A stretch of 64,000 nt of DNA from Nematopogon swammerdamellus (lineage: Eukaryota; Arthropoda; Insecta; Lepidoptera; Adelidae). Both the position numbers and the translations under genes were made by a program. The notes beneath the pieces are model-generated. The model was not told the DNA's origin. It saw nothing but the letters and a program-made list of their open reading frames with translations, and made no database searches. The DNA lies in NCBI GenBank assembly GCA_946902875.1, contig OX336340.1:14399566-14463565 (forward strand), given 5' to 3'. Positions within the stretch are counted from its first letter, which is position 1. Each line of letters starts with the position of its first letter. Positions 46,810 through 59,202 of the stretch are shown here, piece after piece.

Positions 46810-48270
46810 TTCGGTTTACCCAGTTTATTGAAAATGGGGTGCGTCACCAACCTGATATGAATTTCAAAACCGTGTAAAATCAAACTTTAGATATGTTACA
46901 TTATAAAAAAAATTCAAAAAAAATAATTTCCGTTTCGTTTTATTGCATTTTGAAAAAAAAAAGACGACGGCGCGTCGGCAGATCATATTTTTATTATGTT
47001 CTTTTTATAAATTTAGTTATGACTGTATTAACTAGGATGAAGAGTATGTACTACGTAGTATTAAATAGTAACAATAGGTACCTATACGTACACCAACTTC
47101 TTCAACATGTTGACAGCCAGACGTCATGAGTTTAGTATCCGTGTGCAGCTGGTCCACTCTTCATATCTCCCTTCTTCTAGACGATATTGAACATAAACCA
47201 AATCAAATCAAAATATTGTACATTGAACACAGATGGGACGTAAAAAGCGTTTAGCGAATATAGGTAACGTATGTAGTTAAGTAGCTGATAATCAAGAAAT
47301 TATAAATCTGTAATATTTACATTTATAGAAGAATCAACACTCTTTCGTGAACCGACCGTACGTAATAAATGGATCCTTGTAAATCACTAATGGCCAAAAT
47401 GATAGCTAAATTGACTTTAAATAAAATAACGAAAAACTTAAATGATAATGATGTGTAATGGGAGGAACCAGGATTGTCCTACCGACACCCGAGAAGAGCT
47501 AAACCAAATAAAGCATTTGACCTACATAGTTGTAGTTTCACGCGACAGTCAGAACGACTGACGGAAATAGTATGAATTTTACTGTAAGATCGAAGTCGAG
47601 TTGAAGAAGAAGGTAGAGTTTGGCCGCGGTACTTCAGTATACCAAAACTCTACAGAGTCTACTCTACTAGGTCTACTAGTAAATAAAGTAAATATATGCA
47701 TTACTCGACGACAAACAACTAGAAGTCTCAAAAGTATTTAGATAACAATGAATTAAAAAATCACTAACACACGAACGCAGTGACGCATGCGGCTGTCTTC
47801 GCAACAATGCAATAAACCTAGTTTGTGAGCAAAAACCCAAACAAACTATAGCGAAGATGATTGCATGAACTGCTGAATGATCTCAGAATAACTCAGCGTG
47901 CGCGGGCGCCGCCGTGAGATAGTGGGGTGACCTGAAAAATATGTGATATTTTGTAGTAAAACGTGACGCGTCGTCGGGTGATATGCACGCGCGGCGCGGC
48001 GTTTCTATTATTAATTAATTAGTTTTTAAGATATAGATCAGTACGAAAATAAAGAAATTGCCGTTCACATGCTTGTATGCAACTTGCCATGAACTTCGAA
48101 GGACGACGTATAGTGGAGACACGTTCCTGTGTGTGTTTTTGCCTTTTGGTTTCTATCTTATTACCTTTTGTTACATTTTGAGTGAGAGCTTTCTTGATAA
48201 CAAATAAATAAACGAAAGAACTTATGGCTATGATATTTATTTAGATAAAAGTAATTTTTTTATGTTTATA
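46810..48270. other. No gene seen; small CpG patch
   Basis: AT-rich DNA; 47890-48000 is CG-rich. Confidence 0.3.
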
Positions 48271-48360
48271 TAGATAGGCGTAGACGTCGAGCGACGCTCG
48301 GTCACCCAGGTACTGTAGATATTAACATCAAATCAAATCAAACCATATCAAATACCTACA

Positions 48361-48777
48361 TATACAACGTCTCCCAAAACTCACCGTCAAGCGGGAAGCA
48401 GAGAGTAGGCCAGTTTATGACTACCCAGGGAAAAATAAGAAAAAAAATCGGAGTCATTTGTTTTTTACGATGAGAATTTTTTTTAAAACGTTTTGTGCAA
48501 CATTTTTAAGTACTACGACTACAAATTTACTTAAATAATTATTGTTAATTTGTTTTTATTGGTAGCCTAAATAACTCTGCTATTGATCAGAATCCCAAAT
48601 AAAACCAAACTGCCCATAGTTTTATCACAAAAAAATATTAAGTAAAATTTCATAAAATGCTCGTATCATAAAAAACAAATGACTCCGATTTGTTTTCTTA
48701 TTTTTCCCTGGATAGTCATAAACTGGCCTACTCTCTGCTTCCCGCTTGACCTTGAGATTTGGGACACGTTGTATATA
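48361..48777. mobile_element. MITE B copy 2, 417 bp
   Basis: Ends of at least 60 bases are inverted copies of each other and match those at 42434-43425; the interior also matches (ACTACGACTACAAATTT, GTAGCCTAAATAACTCT). Confidence 0.88.
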
Positions 48778-49639
48778 TCGACGGTCCAGAATCATACGGA
48801 AACAATAAGTTTTTTGGACTTTCGAGATAATCGAATTTAAAGTTTTTTTCTGATTTCACATGGTTCTCCACATCAGATTTAATAGTTACGACATTGTTTA
48901 TTCGAGACAAATTTTAGAACATGTTTTTATCTAGTGCATAATAGAAAAAATTTATTGACCTGTCAGGCAATCTTAAGGCAGGGCAATACCTTAAACAGCG
49001 GATAGCAATCGCTATCCAGCGCGGGAATGCTGCGAGCGTTTTGGGTACCCTACGAGGAGAGAGTGACCAAAATTTGTTTGAAATTTTTTATGTTGTTTAG
49101 GTTAGTTTATTATTAGTCTTTAATTTATTTTTTAATTTCATATTGTGCAATAAATATATTTTTATAGAAAAAAATATATATACGGTTTAGGTTTTATTAC
49201 TCATTTTGTAAATTGTTGCTTTATGGAATTAGGAGCTACTCAAAGTTGGCGCCGCTATTTCAGTGTTATTGCCAACTTTCTGAATGGTTTCTTTCTGGAA
49301 CTAGCTATTTCGCAAAGTTCACATTTTGATTTCATGTTTTAACATGGAAACAATAAATGAACTTACATTTTTAATTGTGAATTTTATAAGAAAGCTAAAT
49401 GAAAAGACAGACAATAAAATGCAAGTTTTTTTATTAAAAATGTTCGAAAGATATCAAACTCAAAAAATAACTACAATATTGAACTATGAAACACCCAAAT
49501 ATTTATAGTTATAAAATATAAACATAAATTAATTGACCATTGGCAGAAATGGTAGTTCACTAATGTACCTACTAAATTACTAAACAATAACCTCTTCTCG
49601 ATGGACGCAAATAAGTTTAAACTTATTTGCTCGCAGGGT

Positions 49640-50520
49640 TAAAGTAAGTAAGTAAGGGCGAGGCCGAAGGCCGAGCTGTGGTCAGGTAAACGATAAACCT
49701 TCAAGAATAATTGTCACTATGGGCGAGGCCGAAGGCCAACCTCCGTTCTAGTAAACGACGTTCTTACTTGATGAAATTTGATAACAAAAGTGCGAGGCCG
49801 AAGGGTGAACAGAGTTCAGGTAAACGAAAAATTACTCGAATAAATTAAGTAACTAGAGGCGACGCAACTAGGAGCGACGCCGAAGGTCGAGCTGCCTTCA
49901 AGTAAACAATATTGTCATATTCTATCGAAGAAAGAAAGTCGTTAAGGGCGAGGTCCAAGGGCATAAGAAGGTTTATAGTTTATATGAATGCAGTCCGGCA
50001 TTCGGCCTCGCCCTTAGTTACTTACTTTAATCTAGAAAGAACATTGTATTCTATCGAAGAAAGCAAGTCGTTGAGCGCGGGGTCCGAGGGCGGAAGAAGG
50101 TTTATCATTTTCACGAACGCAGCTCTGCCTTCGGCCTCGCTCTCTTTGTTAGGTACTTACTTTCATCGAGAAAGAATAGTGTTTACCTGGACGCTACTCT
50201 GCCTTGGGTCTTGCCTTTAGTTACTTACTTTAAACCTACGACGATAAACCTTCTCGAGGTTTATCGTCTTCCTGAATGCAGCTCGGCCTTCAGCTTACCC
50301 CTTAGTTACCTTACTTTCTTTGAAAATCTTTATCGTCTTCCTGAACGCAGCTCGGCCTTCGGCATCGCCTTCGCCTCTTCACTTACTTTCTCCGAGAAAA
50401 TGTATCGTCATCCTGAACTCAGCACGGCCTTTAGCCTCGGCCTTAGTTACTTACTTTCTTCGAGAAGGTTTATCGTCTTCCTGAACGCATCGGCTTCGCC
50501 CTTAGGTACTTACTTTGCAG
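49640..50520. repeat. Second locus of the 68-bp repeat, in two orientations
   Basis: About four degenerate units in + orientation (GGGCGAGGCCGAAGGCC at 49657 and 49722) are followed from 49990 by six or more units in the reverse orientation (GCCTTCGGCCTCGC). Divergence is higher than in the 3.4-5.4 kb array. Confidence 0.75.
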
Positions 50521-50821
50521 TTAAGCACTTTGAGTTATGCACAATAACGAATTAGTTGCTAGCTGTTTTTTCGTGAGTTTACTAGTTCCATACAGAAACA
50601 TTTTATTGTTTCCTTGTGGAACTGATTAACTTATCAAAATTGACTGTATTCCATAAAGGAATTATTGGTTTTTGGTATGATTTTTTTTATGTTTTTAAGT
50701 TTCTTTATGGAATTGGTAGAGGATTGGATTAGGAACATTTTGTCATACTCAACTCAAAACTGCAAAAAAACGTATTGTTCCCTTATGATTCTGGACCGTC
50801 GATATGTTCCACATTTTCCCC

Positions 50822-50985
50822 CCTCAAGTATAGTCACGGGTCATTCAAGATACATAGGCGTGAATAGGCACCTGACAGGTCGGCATGGCATTCGCAACCC
50901 CCACGTACGACCGAATGTCCATGGGCGTCGTTAGACACCTTGTCGGTGGTTCGGCGGTACATGTAGCGCTTTCTATAAAAAAAAT
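50822..50985 (+). repeat. LINE 3' end, + strand
   Basis: TCAAGTATAGTCACGGGTCA … CGGCATGGCATTCGCAACCC … CATGGGCGTCGTTAGACACC, with an A-run at the end: the best copy of this 3' UTR family here. Confidence 0.72.
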
Positions 50986-51049
50986 TAAATCTGAACAAAA
51001 TATTGTATTAAGAAAGTAATTCCCTCCCGTTTTTCGGACCACCGTATCG

Positions 51050-51205
51050 GTGAGTTTGTTTTGTTGTGACAGCAGCAGGAAGACCGGTTGGGCTCAGTGT
51101 GTGGTGGGTGTGGCGCTTGCGCGGACGTGTGCGTACCATAACCATATCGTGTCGCTACTGTGCAGTGTCAAGCGTGCGCGGCAGCGACGCGCGCGCATCT
51201 TTATT
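51050..51205. other. CpG-rich patch
   Basis: A CG-dense block with GACAGCAGCAGG; it could be a small exon or promoter but cannot be placed in a gene. Confidence 0.3.
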
Positions 51206-51470
51206 TCTCACGTCGCTGCCACTACGTCCATACCAAATATCAATTAGTGAATTTAGTATTTGTCACTGATAAATAAAACTACTCGACTCTATCGAATACG
51301 AGGTAGTGAAAAATTATGTGAATATACTCTATTTTATAAGCATTTAGTCTTCGCCGTGCAGTCTGGTAGAAGTAAACTCTCTCAAACAATTAATGCATCG
51401 TAGACTTAAACTAATGATGTAATGTAGATATTGATAGTTATTAATTAAAAAGGTTTTAAATACAGAACTA

Positions 51471-51680
51471 GCTATGCCCGCGGCTCCGCCCGCTCTCATA
51501 TTTGACTTCTCTGCTAACCTCATAATTAAGCCATTTAACGTGATGAAAAATAGCCTATAATTGATGGGAAGAACCAAGCTATCCGTAGAAGCAATCTGTA
51601 TTAAAATCAGTTTAGTGGTTCTCAAGTTATAAGCGGACAGACAGACATAGAGACAGAAAGCAGACGTTGAATTTTATTAA
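51471..51680 (+). mobile_element. Non-autonomous element, ACTAGCT…GCCCGCGGC family
   Basis: It starts AACTAGCTATGCCCGCGGCT and ends with AAGCGGACAGACAGACA plus a TTTTATTAAA end; it is a short version of the elements at 3326 and 10397. Confidence 0.65.
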
Positions 51681-52547
51681 AGGTAAGGAAGGAAAGGAAG
51701 GAAGGAGTACAATAAAAAAAAAATCTATTGATTGTGAAATAACATGCATTTTTCTAAAATGTACATTAGAATACTTGCACATAGCAAACGCGGATTGAAA
51801 GCTAGGAAACGGGCACAGTCCATACAGACTGCTTGCAAGCCGAGTCAAGTGGCGTGGCGACTTAAAAGGAAAGCCGATTAGATATAAAAGGTTTCACTCG
51901 GGGTGGGGGCGCGCAGTAACGAGGAAGGCAGTTAGGATAGCATTACTGGCTGACACAGGCGATAGCTTGCGAAGTTCACAACCAGATAACCTACTTGCAC
52001 CACTCCTTCAAATGCATGCAAACATAGAATAGTTTCAATCACTCTCGTACCTTCGATTTATCAATTTATTCCGTACCCAAAATAATATATATTATATAAA
52101 TACACACTTTTTACTTGAGGCACACGGAGCACATTGATAATATAAGTGTATTTGTAACACATAAGTGTATTTTAATTTCGTAATGTTTTGTTGATGAAGA
52201 AATACTTTTTTTATGTCACTAGATAACATATTCCATATGATAACTTGTACATACATAACATAACAAAGCTAATAATCAAATCTAATTTACTTATTTCTTT
52301 GCACACTGCCCAGGTCTCGACGAGTTGATGCCACTTCGGTAATTTGAATTTGTCTTGCAAACATTTTTTACATAGTTTGTGCTTGGACATGGAAAACATC
52401 GATCGTAGCGAGCGGCGAGCACTCCCACAGTGCCAGGAACTGAATCTATAGTAAAGTTGACTTTTTATACGAATCGGTTATCGTAAGCCTAAATGTTCAT
52501 ATTATTTACTTTCGACAATTCTACAGTAGACAACAAGTACTGTTACC

Positions 52548-54510
52548 AGTTCAGTCATTATAGATTTGACCCGTGAATAATTAGTTCTTGGATTTTTTTT
52601 TCGTAGGTACCTTGGGGGGCTCACTGGGAGTGTAAATTCAAAAAGTAGACTGAATCAGGCTCCTGCGTATATTCGAAAAACGGTTTAAAAAAAAAAAAAG
52701 TTTTTCTTGATTAACTCGGTCATTTTTGATTTTACAGTAAAACCGTAAGGACAAAAATTGTAGGAAATTTGATTCTCTACAAGTTTGGTCTTCGCAATTT
52801 TTCTTCTAGGATCGATATTTTGGAAATTAAATTTGAAAAATCGACAAATTTAAAATATTATCATTATCTCCTATGTTCCACGTTTTACGGCATGAATGAA
52901 GAGAAACAAAGTTGTAGAGAATCAAATTCTGAACAATTTTGGTTCCCACCTTTTTTCCCCCAAAATCGATATTTTGGAAATTAAACTTAATTAATTTGAT
53001 AAATTACCCATTAATTAATTACAACTTAATTAATTACCCATTTCAGGTAGTGGGACTTGTTTCACCAGTGTGCCCCAGACGCTGACGGCACTGGGTATAG
53101 GCAGCTGTGCGAACAAAAGGAGTGGCGGTCATAGCGTCCTTTATATACCTAACCTGAAACGAGTTTACGCTCTGTCTCCAGGGTTGGAACCAAAATTGTT
53201 CAGAATGTGATTCTCTACAAGTTTGTTTCTCTTCATTTATGCCGTAAAGTTGAAAATAAACGAGATAATGATAATATTTCGAATGTGTCGCTTTTTTTAG
53301 GTCCAATTAAAAAAAATATCGTTTTGGTGCAAAAATAGTTCGAACAAAAATTGTTCAGAATTTGATTCTCTACAACTTTGTTTCTCTTCATTTATGCCGT
53401 AAAACGTGGAACATAGGATATAATGATAATATTTTGAATTTGTCGCATTTTTCAGGTTTAATTTCCAAAATATCGATTTTGGGGGAAAAAAGGTGGGAAC
53501 CAAAATTGTTCAGAATTTTATTCTCTACAAGATTAGTCCTTCTCATTTATGCCGTAAAGTTGAAAATAAACGAGATAATGATAATATTTCGAATGTGTCG
53601 CTTTTTTTAGGTCCAATTCAAAAAAATATCGTTTTGGTGCAAAAATAGTTCGAACAAAAATTGTTCAGAATTTGATTCTCTACAACTTTGTTTCTCTTCA
53701 TTTATGCCGTAAAACGTGGAACATAGGATATAATGATAATATTTTGAATTTGTCGCATTTTTCAGGTTTAATTTCCAAAATATCGATTTTGGGGGAAAAA
53801 AGGTGGGAACCAAAATTGTTCAGAATTTTATTCTCTACAAGTTTAGTCCTTTTCATTTATGCCGTAAAGTTGAAAATAAACGAGATAATGATAATATTTC
53901 GAATGTGTCGCTTTTTTTAGGTCCAATTCAAAAAAATATCGTTTTGGTGCAAAAATAGTTCGAAGAAAAATTGTTCAGAATTTGATTCTCTACAACTTTG
54001 TTTCTCTTCATTTATGCCGTAAAACGTGGAACATAGGATATAATGATAATATTTTGAATTTGTCGCATTTTTCAGGTTTAATTTCCAAAATATCGATTTT
54101 GGGGGAAAAAAGGTGGGAACCAAAATTGTTCAGAATTTTATTCTCTACAAGTTTAGTCCTTTTCATTTATGCCGTAAAGTTGAAAATAAACGAGATGATG
54201 AAAATTGAATTTGTCGCTTTTTTCAAATTTAATTTCCAAAATATCGATCCTAGAAGAAAAATTGTGAGGACCAAACTTGTAGAGAATCAATTTTCCTACA
54301 ATTTTTGTCCTTACGGTTTTACTGTAAAATCATAAATGGCAGAGTTATTCAAGAAAAATCGTTTTTTTTTAAACCGTTTTTCGAATATACGCAGGGCCTG
54401 ATTAAGTCTACTTTTTAAATTTACACTCCCAGTGAGCCCCCCGAGGGACCTACGAAAAAAAATTCCATGAACTAATTATTCACGGGTAGGGTCGGTTTTT
54501 TGGATATATT
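52548..54510. mobile_element. Large foldback element with a 310-bp higher-order repeat
   Basis: The outer arms are inverted copies: 52565-52860 (CCCGTGAATAATTAGTTC, GGCTCACTGGGAGTGTAAAT, CAGTAAAACCGTAAGGACAA) and 54190-54490. Between them are three or more direct 310-bp units, starting near 53190, 53500 and 53810, nearly identical to each other. Each unit is a dimer of two related ~155-bp halves sharing TTCAGAATTTGATTCTCTAC, TCATTTATGCCGTAAA and ATAATGATAATATTT. Bases 53041-53180 are a unique insert. Repeated small ORFs are by-products. Confidence 0.9.
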
Positions 54511-54514
54511 GACT

Positions 54515-56800
54515 GGACTATACTTGAAAGATGAGTTTTAATCACGAATTTGCTTTGCACGAATTCATATAGGATTTTATTAAAATTAATACGATTTTAC
54601 TGCATCGTAACTAAAAGAACGTCCCATTTTACAAAGTTATTTAAATTAACACACGCACGCCGAAGTGCGAATCAATTTATAATAAAACGTTTATGATATA
54701 ACAATATTTCATCTGTTCTTTGTTTCCAAATGAGTCGGCAGAAATAATTGATGTTCCAATGTCGACATTTTTGATCAATTGACATTTATATTAGTATCTA
54801 ACTAGAATAATAACATTAAATTATATCAATCGTTAATTTTTCGTAGAAAAATTACTCATAAGTGAGAATATAAAAAGTACTTACTGGGCTGAGTAATAAA
54901 TGCCAAGCGCAAAGGCTAAATAGTCTTCTCGTCAGTGCTAAATAGATTGAAAATATTCTTGAGAATTAGATGTTGAATAACTCTAACTAATAGATTGAAA
55001 TACGTTATTTTTCAATAAAAAGTGCTGTGGAGTCGCTGGTGAAGATGAACTCGAAACACAAGCATGAGAGCGAGATGGCGAGCGTGGGAGTGCGGCAAGA
55101 GAGACCGACGTAGATAAAAAATTCACTCGAAATAAACCACGAGTGAATCCTATCAATCGAAAGCACGGGAGGTGTACGATGCAGATATAACTTTTTTCTT
55201 GTAGCCATCGCAGATGTTTGAGACGTGCAAGTACATTGGGAAAATTATTTGGATTAAAGAAAACACCAAACACCACAAAGAAGTTTGAACGTTTGCAGCT
55301 CATTTGCATAAGAAATTGACTTATTTTAATCTTGAGGTTCCTATTATAGAAATTACGAGTAGGTACTACTTAATATATGTTGAGACAGTAGGTAACGTAA
55401 CTATTGTAATATGTGAACGAAGTGTACCTAGAAAATTTCCAAACGTACCCAGGTAATGTTTTACGGAATGCCTCGCGCCTAGACAAGGTATTGTGTCACA
55501 TTTGTGTAGTGACATCACCGCTTGATTAGCGACATCAAGTCACGCAGACATCACAGCAAGCCTTCTCACTCCTTATCTAAAGACTTTATTGGATTATAGA
55601 TTTACTTAAGCTTAAACCCGGTAGTATTTTTTGCTACAGTACTCCTCTGCTCTCACGATAATTTTATTTTTGACGCATTCATTCATATACTATAACTATG
55701 CCTGGAAAAGTGCCCTCACATACTTTTGATATCATGTTAACGGTAAGGCAGATTTGGCCTGTTAGTGTTGAACCTTTCAGGGTAAACTTCCGATATCAAA
55801 ATTTAATATATATTAAAATTGGGCCACGGGTTCCGAAATTAACTACGATAACTTGTATTAGATGAATTTGTGGTAATGCTGGCTGGCACATTTGGTCGAT
55901 TTGAATATTTCACCGAGGTCGAAACTAAACTGAAAATTTTGAGTCATTCTTGCAATTATATTTATTAACCTGACATACTGTGAAAGGTAATACAATATTA
56001 ATCTCGGGAAAATAGTGCAGCAATTATGCTCTCAACTAATCCGCAGGCATCGCTCCGCCTCATCGGATGTTATCGATAGCTGAGGTCGACCAAGTTGTCT
56101 TCGCCAACTACCTTCGTCCTCTATTGCGCCAGTGACCAGTGTATGTATGCTCGCTCATACGAAGTCGTATCGGTGCGTACTACGATTAATGTCGATGGTA
56201 AATTTCATACAAAGAGAATATAGGGACCTATCAAGCTAGCGTGGAGGTCCTTTACCGTTCTGCTAAGCGAACCGCGCGGTACACATTGTGGACTATGCAA
56301 AACCAAATATAAAATGTACAACATTTATTGCTTTCGCTTCTGTTGGCTCGGGAATCCTCATCTGGTCTTCTAAATGAAAGAATTCTTCCTCACTTATTAT
56401 GGTATTATCGGATCTTCGAGATTACTAAAAAATTACAAATTTACAAAAAGTTGCCAAATATTATAAGCCTTATAATAATAATTCGCATTCTCATCCGTGT
56501 TTTGAATCTGGAACGTACGATGTGAGGGCGGCGGTGTCGCGGGGTCTCCTCCCGCGACGTGCAATATGGCCGCTCCATACACGACCGCTTCTATTACCTA
56601 AACATGTTGAAAAGGCAACAGTTGATGCAATGTACCAGTACATAAAAAAGTAATGGATGTTTAAGATGTTCATATAGAGTCATGAACATTTAAAACGAAG
56701 ATTCTAGTCGTTCCTATCAATATACCTACATAATAATATGTAGGTATACGTAATCATAGCACACACGTGAGCACATTAGGAAAACACTAAGCTGCATGAG
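54515..56800. other. No gene seen
   Basis: AT-rich DNA. Bases 55020-55130 are moderately GC-rich with AGCG-rich text but form no exon. Confidence 0.3.
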
Positions 56801-56819
56801 TTGGAGCTACATATTTTCC

Positions 56820-56935
56820 ACACCCCAAAGGTTAGTTTGTAAAGAATGCCGCAAGGCATTAAACTCGCCTTTTGTGACCCATGTGTACAATAACATATAT
56901 TTTAATTTCATTTTTCATTTCATGGTTTTGGAGTG
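56820..56935 (+). repeat. LINE 3' end fragment
   Basis: GTAAAGAATGCCGCAAGGCA followed by ACTCGCCTTTTGTGAC and an AT-rich tail is a common moth LINE 3' UTR phrase. Confidence 0.5.
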
Positions 56936-57059
56936 TAAACGGTTCACCCTCGATTTGAGGACGTCGGAATTTAGGCCGATACACTGCAGAAGTTGGATTG
57001 GATCTATATCTTTTAAACGATGTAAAAGCGAATGCATTTAGTAGCTTGGATTATCTCTT

Positions 57060-57470
57060 CTTCTCTACTATTATAAAGCACAACATCTGTCCGTTTGTGT
57101 GTGCAACGGGCAAACTCGAAAACGGCTAAAACCATTTATTTAGTATAGTTTTCACTAATGAAATCAAGCATAATATCGGGATTTTTATAGGCTACGTACC
57201 ATCACGATATTTCTGCAAGGGGCTGGGCAGTAAAGAAAACATTGTGCGAGGGGTGGAAAAAAATTACCACCAGCCACCACAGCCATGATCTACCATAGCC
57301 ACGTTCACAATGTACGCTGGCTAATCTCAGAGATGAATGAAAATTACGTATGAAGGAAATGTAACATTTATAAAAATTTGTTCTACAAGGTCAGTGACAG
57401 TATAAATACCTGACTCCTAAGCGAATCCTACAATGCTGCGAACGGGGCCGCGGGCAAAATGTATAGAATA
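57060..57470 (-). repeat. Non-autonomous element, minus orientation
   Basis: It starts CTACTATTATAAAGCACAAC and ends GGGCCGCGGGCAAAATG, the reverse of the ACTAGCT…GCCCGCGGC family ends. AACTCTTTATTGCACACAAA at 57478 is a separate LINE/SINE end phrase, repeated at 62718. Confidence 0.55.
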
Positions 57471-57617
57471 GAATAGAAACTCTTTATTGCACACAAATTG
57501 AAGGAAGAACAGTACACGACAAGAAGCAAGAAATACAGGAGTGCGCAAAGGCGGACTTATCACTACAAGTGATTTCTTCCAGTCAACCTTTTCTTTATAG
57601 TTCTTTATAGTTCTTAT

Positions 57618-57917
57618 TCAGCCTCGGTAACATGGTTGTGCGACGCAGCGACGTTCGATCGTAAAAATTAAGCACACCGGGTGCGGTTGGATTTCGAACC
57701 GGTGACCTTGAGGCTGACTGTGGTTTGGATTCCATGTAAAAATGTAGGTCCCATCCCTTACCTTAAAACAGTAAGGTTTAACCCGTCTGGTTTGGTACAA
57801 CCGCACTGAACAAATATTTCGTGTTTTCCGTCCAGTTCAGTGTAGCAGGCACGACCAAAATGAGGCACAGACATGGCGCCTAGTTCACCAAGGTTTGATG
57901 AGCTGACGTCACGTGTA
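57618..57917 (+). mobile_element. Diverged SINE, + strand, cut by a mariner
   Basis: AATTAAGCACACCGGGTGCG matches the 5S-like body; GTGTTTTCCGTCCAGTTCAG and CCTAGTTCACCAAGGTTTGA match the rest. Just as the tail begins, the mariner starts at 57918. Confidence 0.72.
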
Positions 57918-58847
57918 CGTGGGCTGTTCCGAAAATTGTTAGCCACAGAATAAATACAATTTTTTTTTTCCTGAAACTATTTTGATTTGACGGCTAATTT
58001 AAATACAAATCTCCTTGATGAAAATTATTAGCCACCTACGTGTGGTTCTTTTTTTAAATATTTTTAACGGTTATCCGTCACTCATATTTTATTTGCAACA
58101 ATGGACGTCTCGCGAGAAGCTTTTCGTGTTATGATTTTCTATGCTTATAAACTAGGGTTAACCTTCAAGGAATCTCACGAAAATTTGCAAGCTGCTTTTG
58201 GGGAGTCTGCTCTTGCGTTAGCAACAGTTACTTATTGGTTTCGTGAATTTAAACGTGGTCGAGAGAACCTAAACGATGACCCCAGACCCGGCCGACCATC
58301 AACTGCAGTCACTCATTAAAACGTCATCAGGGTAGAGTGGCTATTGCGGGAGAATAGACACATTACACATCGGGAGATTCAGACTGAACTGAAGATTGGT
58401 ATTGCGAAGTTTGTCTGCCTCAAGCTTTCGGGGAGTTGAATAGCGAGCGCCCAAGGAGCGGCGTCCGTGGCATTCTTTTTCACCAAGATAACGCGCCCGC
58501 TCACACACCGGTAAAAACATGGACTATTTGACAACTTCGGGGGTAAAAAGGTTATCCCATCCTCCGTACAGCCCAGATTTAGCTCCATGCGATTTTTTTT
58601 TATTTCCCACGGAAAAAAAAATGCTTCGCGGGCGAAAATTTAACACTGCAGACGAGGCCGTCGAAGAATTTCGGCTGTTATTTTACGACCTCCCGCAAGA
58701 TACGTTTTTTAAATGTTTTGAAACCTAGTTCACCCGAATGCATAAGTGCATAGGGATTGGAGGGAAATATTTTGAAAAGCTGTAAATAATTTTTTTTCAT
58801 ATTCTAACTATTTTTCATTTCACTAACAATTTTCGGAACAGCCTATG
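57918..58847 (+). mobile_element. mariner element, 930 bp, defective
   Basis: The ends share GGCTGTTCCGAAAATTGTTA in inverted orientation, flanked by TA at 57916-57917 and 58848-58849. The interior holds a deleted transposase. Confidence 0.9.
58101..58728 (+). pseudogene. Deleted mariner (DD34D-type) transposase
   Basis: The ATG at 58101 begins a mariner paired-HTH domain (IFYAYKLGLTFKESHENLQ, TVTYWFREFKRGRENLNDDP, RPGRPST). A stop at 58317, then frameshifts and a deletion, remove the first catalytic Asp. The second is seen in FHQDNAPAHT and the third in YSPDLAPCDFFLF, the hallmark of DD34D mariners. Confidence 0.9.
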
Positions 58848-58973
58848 TATATGTGTATTAGTGTAGTAGGTTTATAGCACTCCTATTATAAGTACTGAGG
58901 TATAGGTACATTCAGGTCATTATTTTCTACAGATTATTCCTTCTCTTCTTTGATTTTGATTCGACTAGTATAG

Positions 58974-59202
58974 TTTTTTTTTTATGTAAACTGACACGGT
59001 TGGCTACATCACCTACAACATCCGTGATGTCAGCCCATAACACCGGGTGAACTTGGTGCCACGTCAGTGCCTCCCTTAGGTCGGGCCGGCTACACTGAAC
59101 TGGACGGAAAACACAAACTATTTACATAGCCGTTTCGACCGACCATTCATTCAGTGCGGTGGTACCAACCCGGGCGGGTTAAACCCTACCACCTATAAGA
59201 AG
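58974..59202 (-). mobile_element. SINE, 5'-truncated, minus strand
   Basis: Tail T-run at 58974-58983, then GTAAACTGACACGGTTGGCT and the usual body up to GGGTTAAACCCTACCACC. Confidence 0.82.

Noticed and set aside
53297..54335. Repeated 68- and 82-codon ORFs
   Set aside because: They recur exactly with the 310-bp repeat and change frame at unit edges; non-coding satellite-like DNA.
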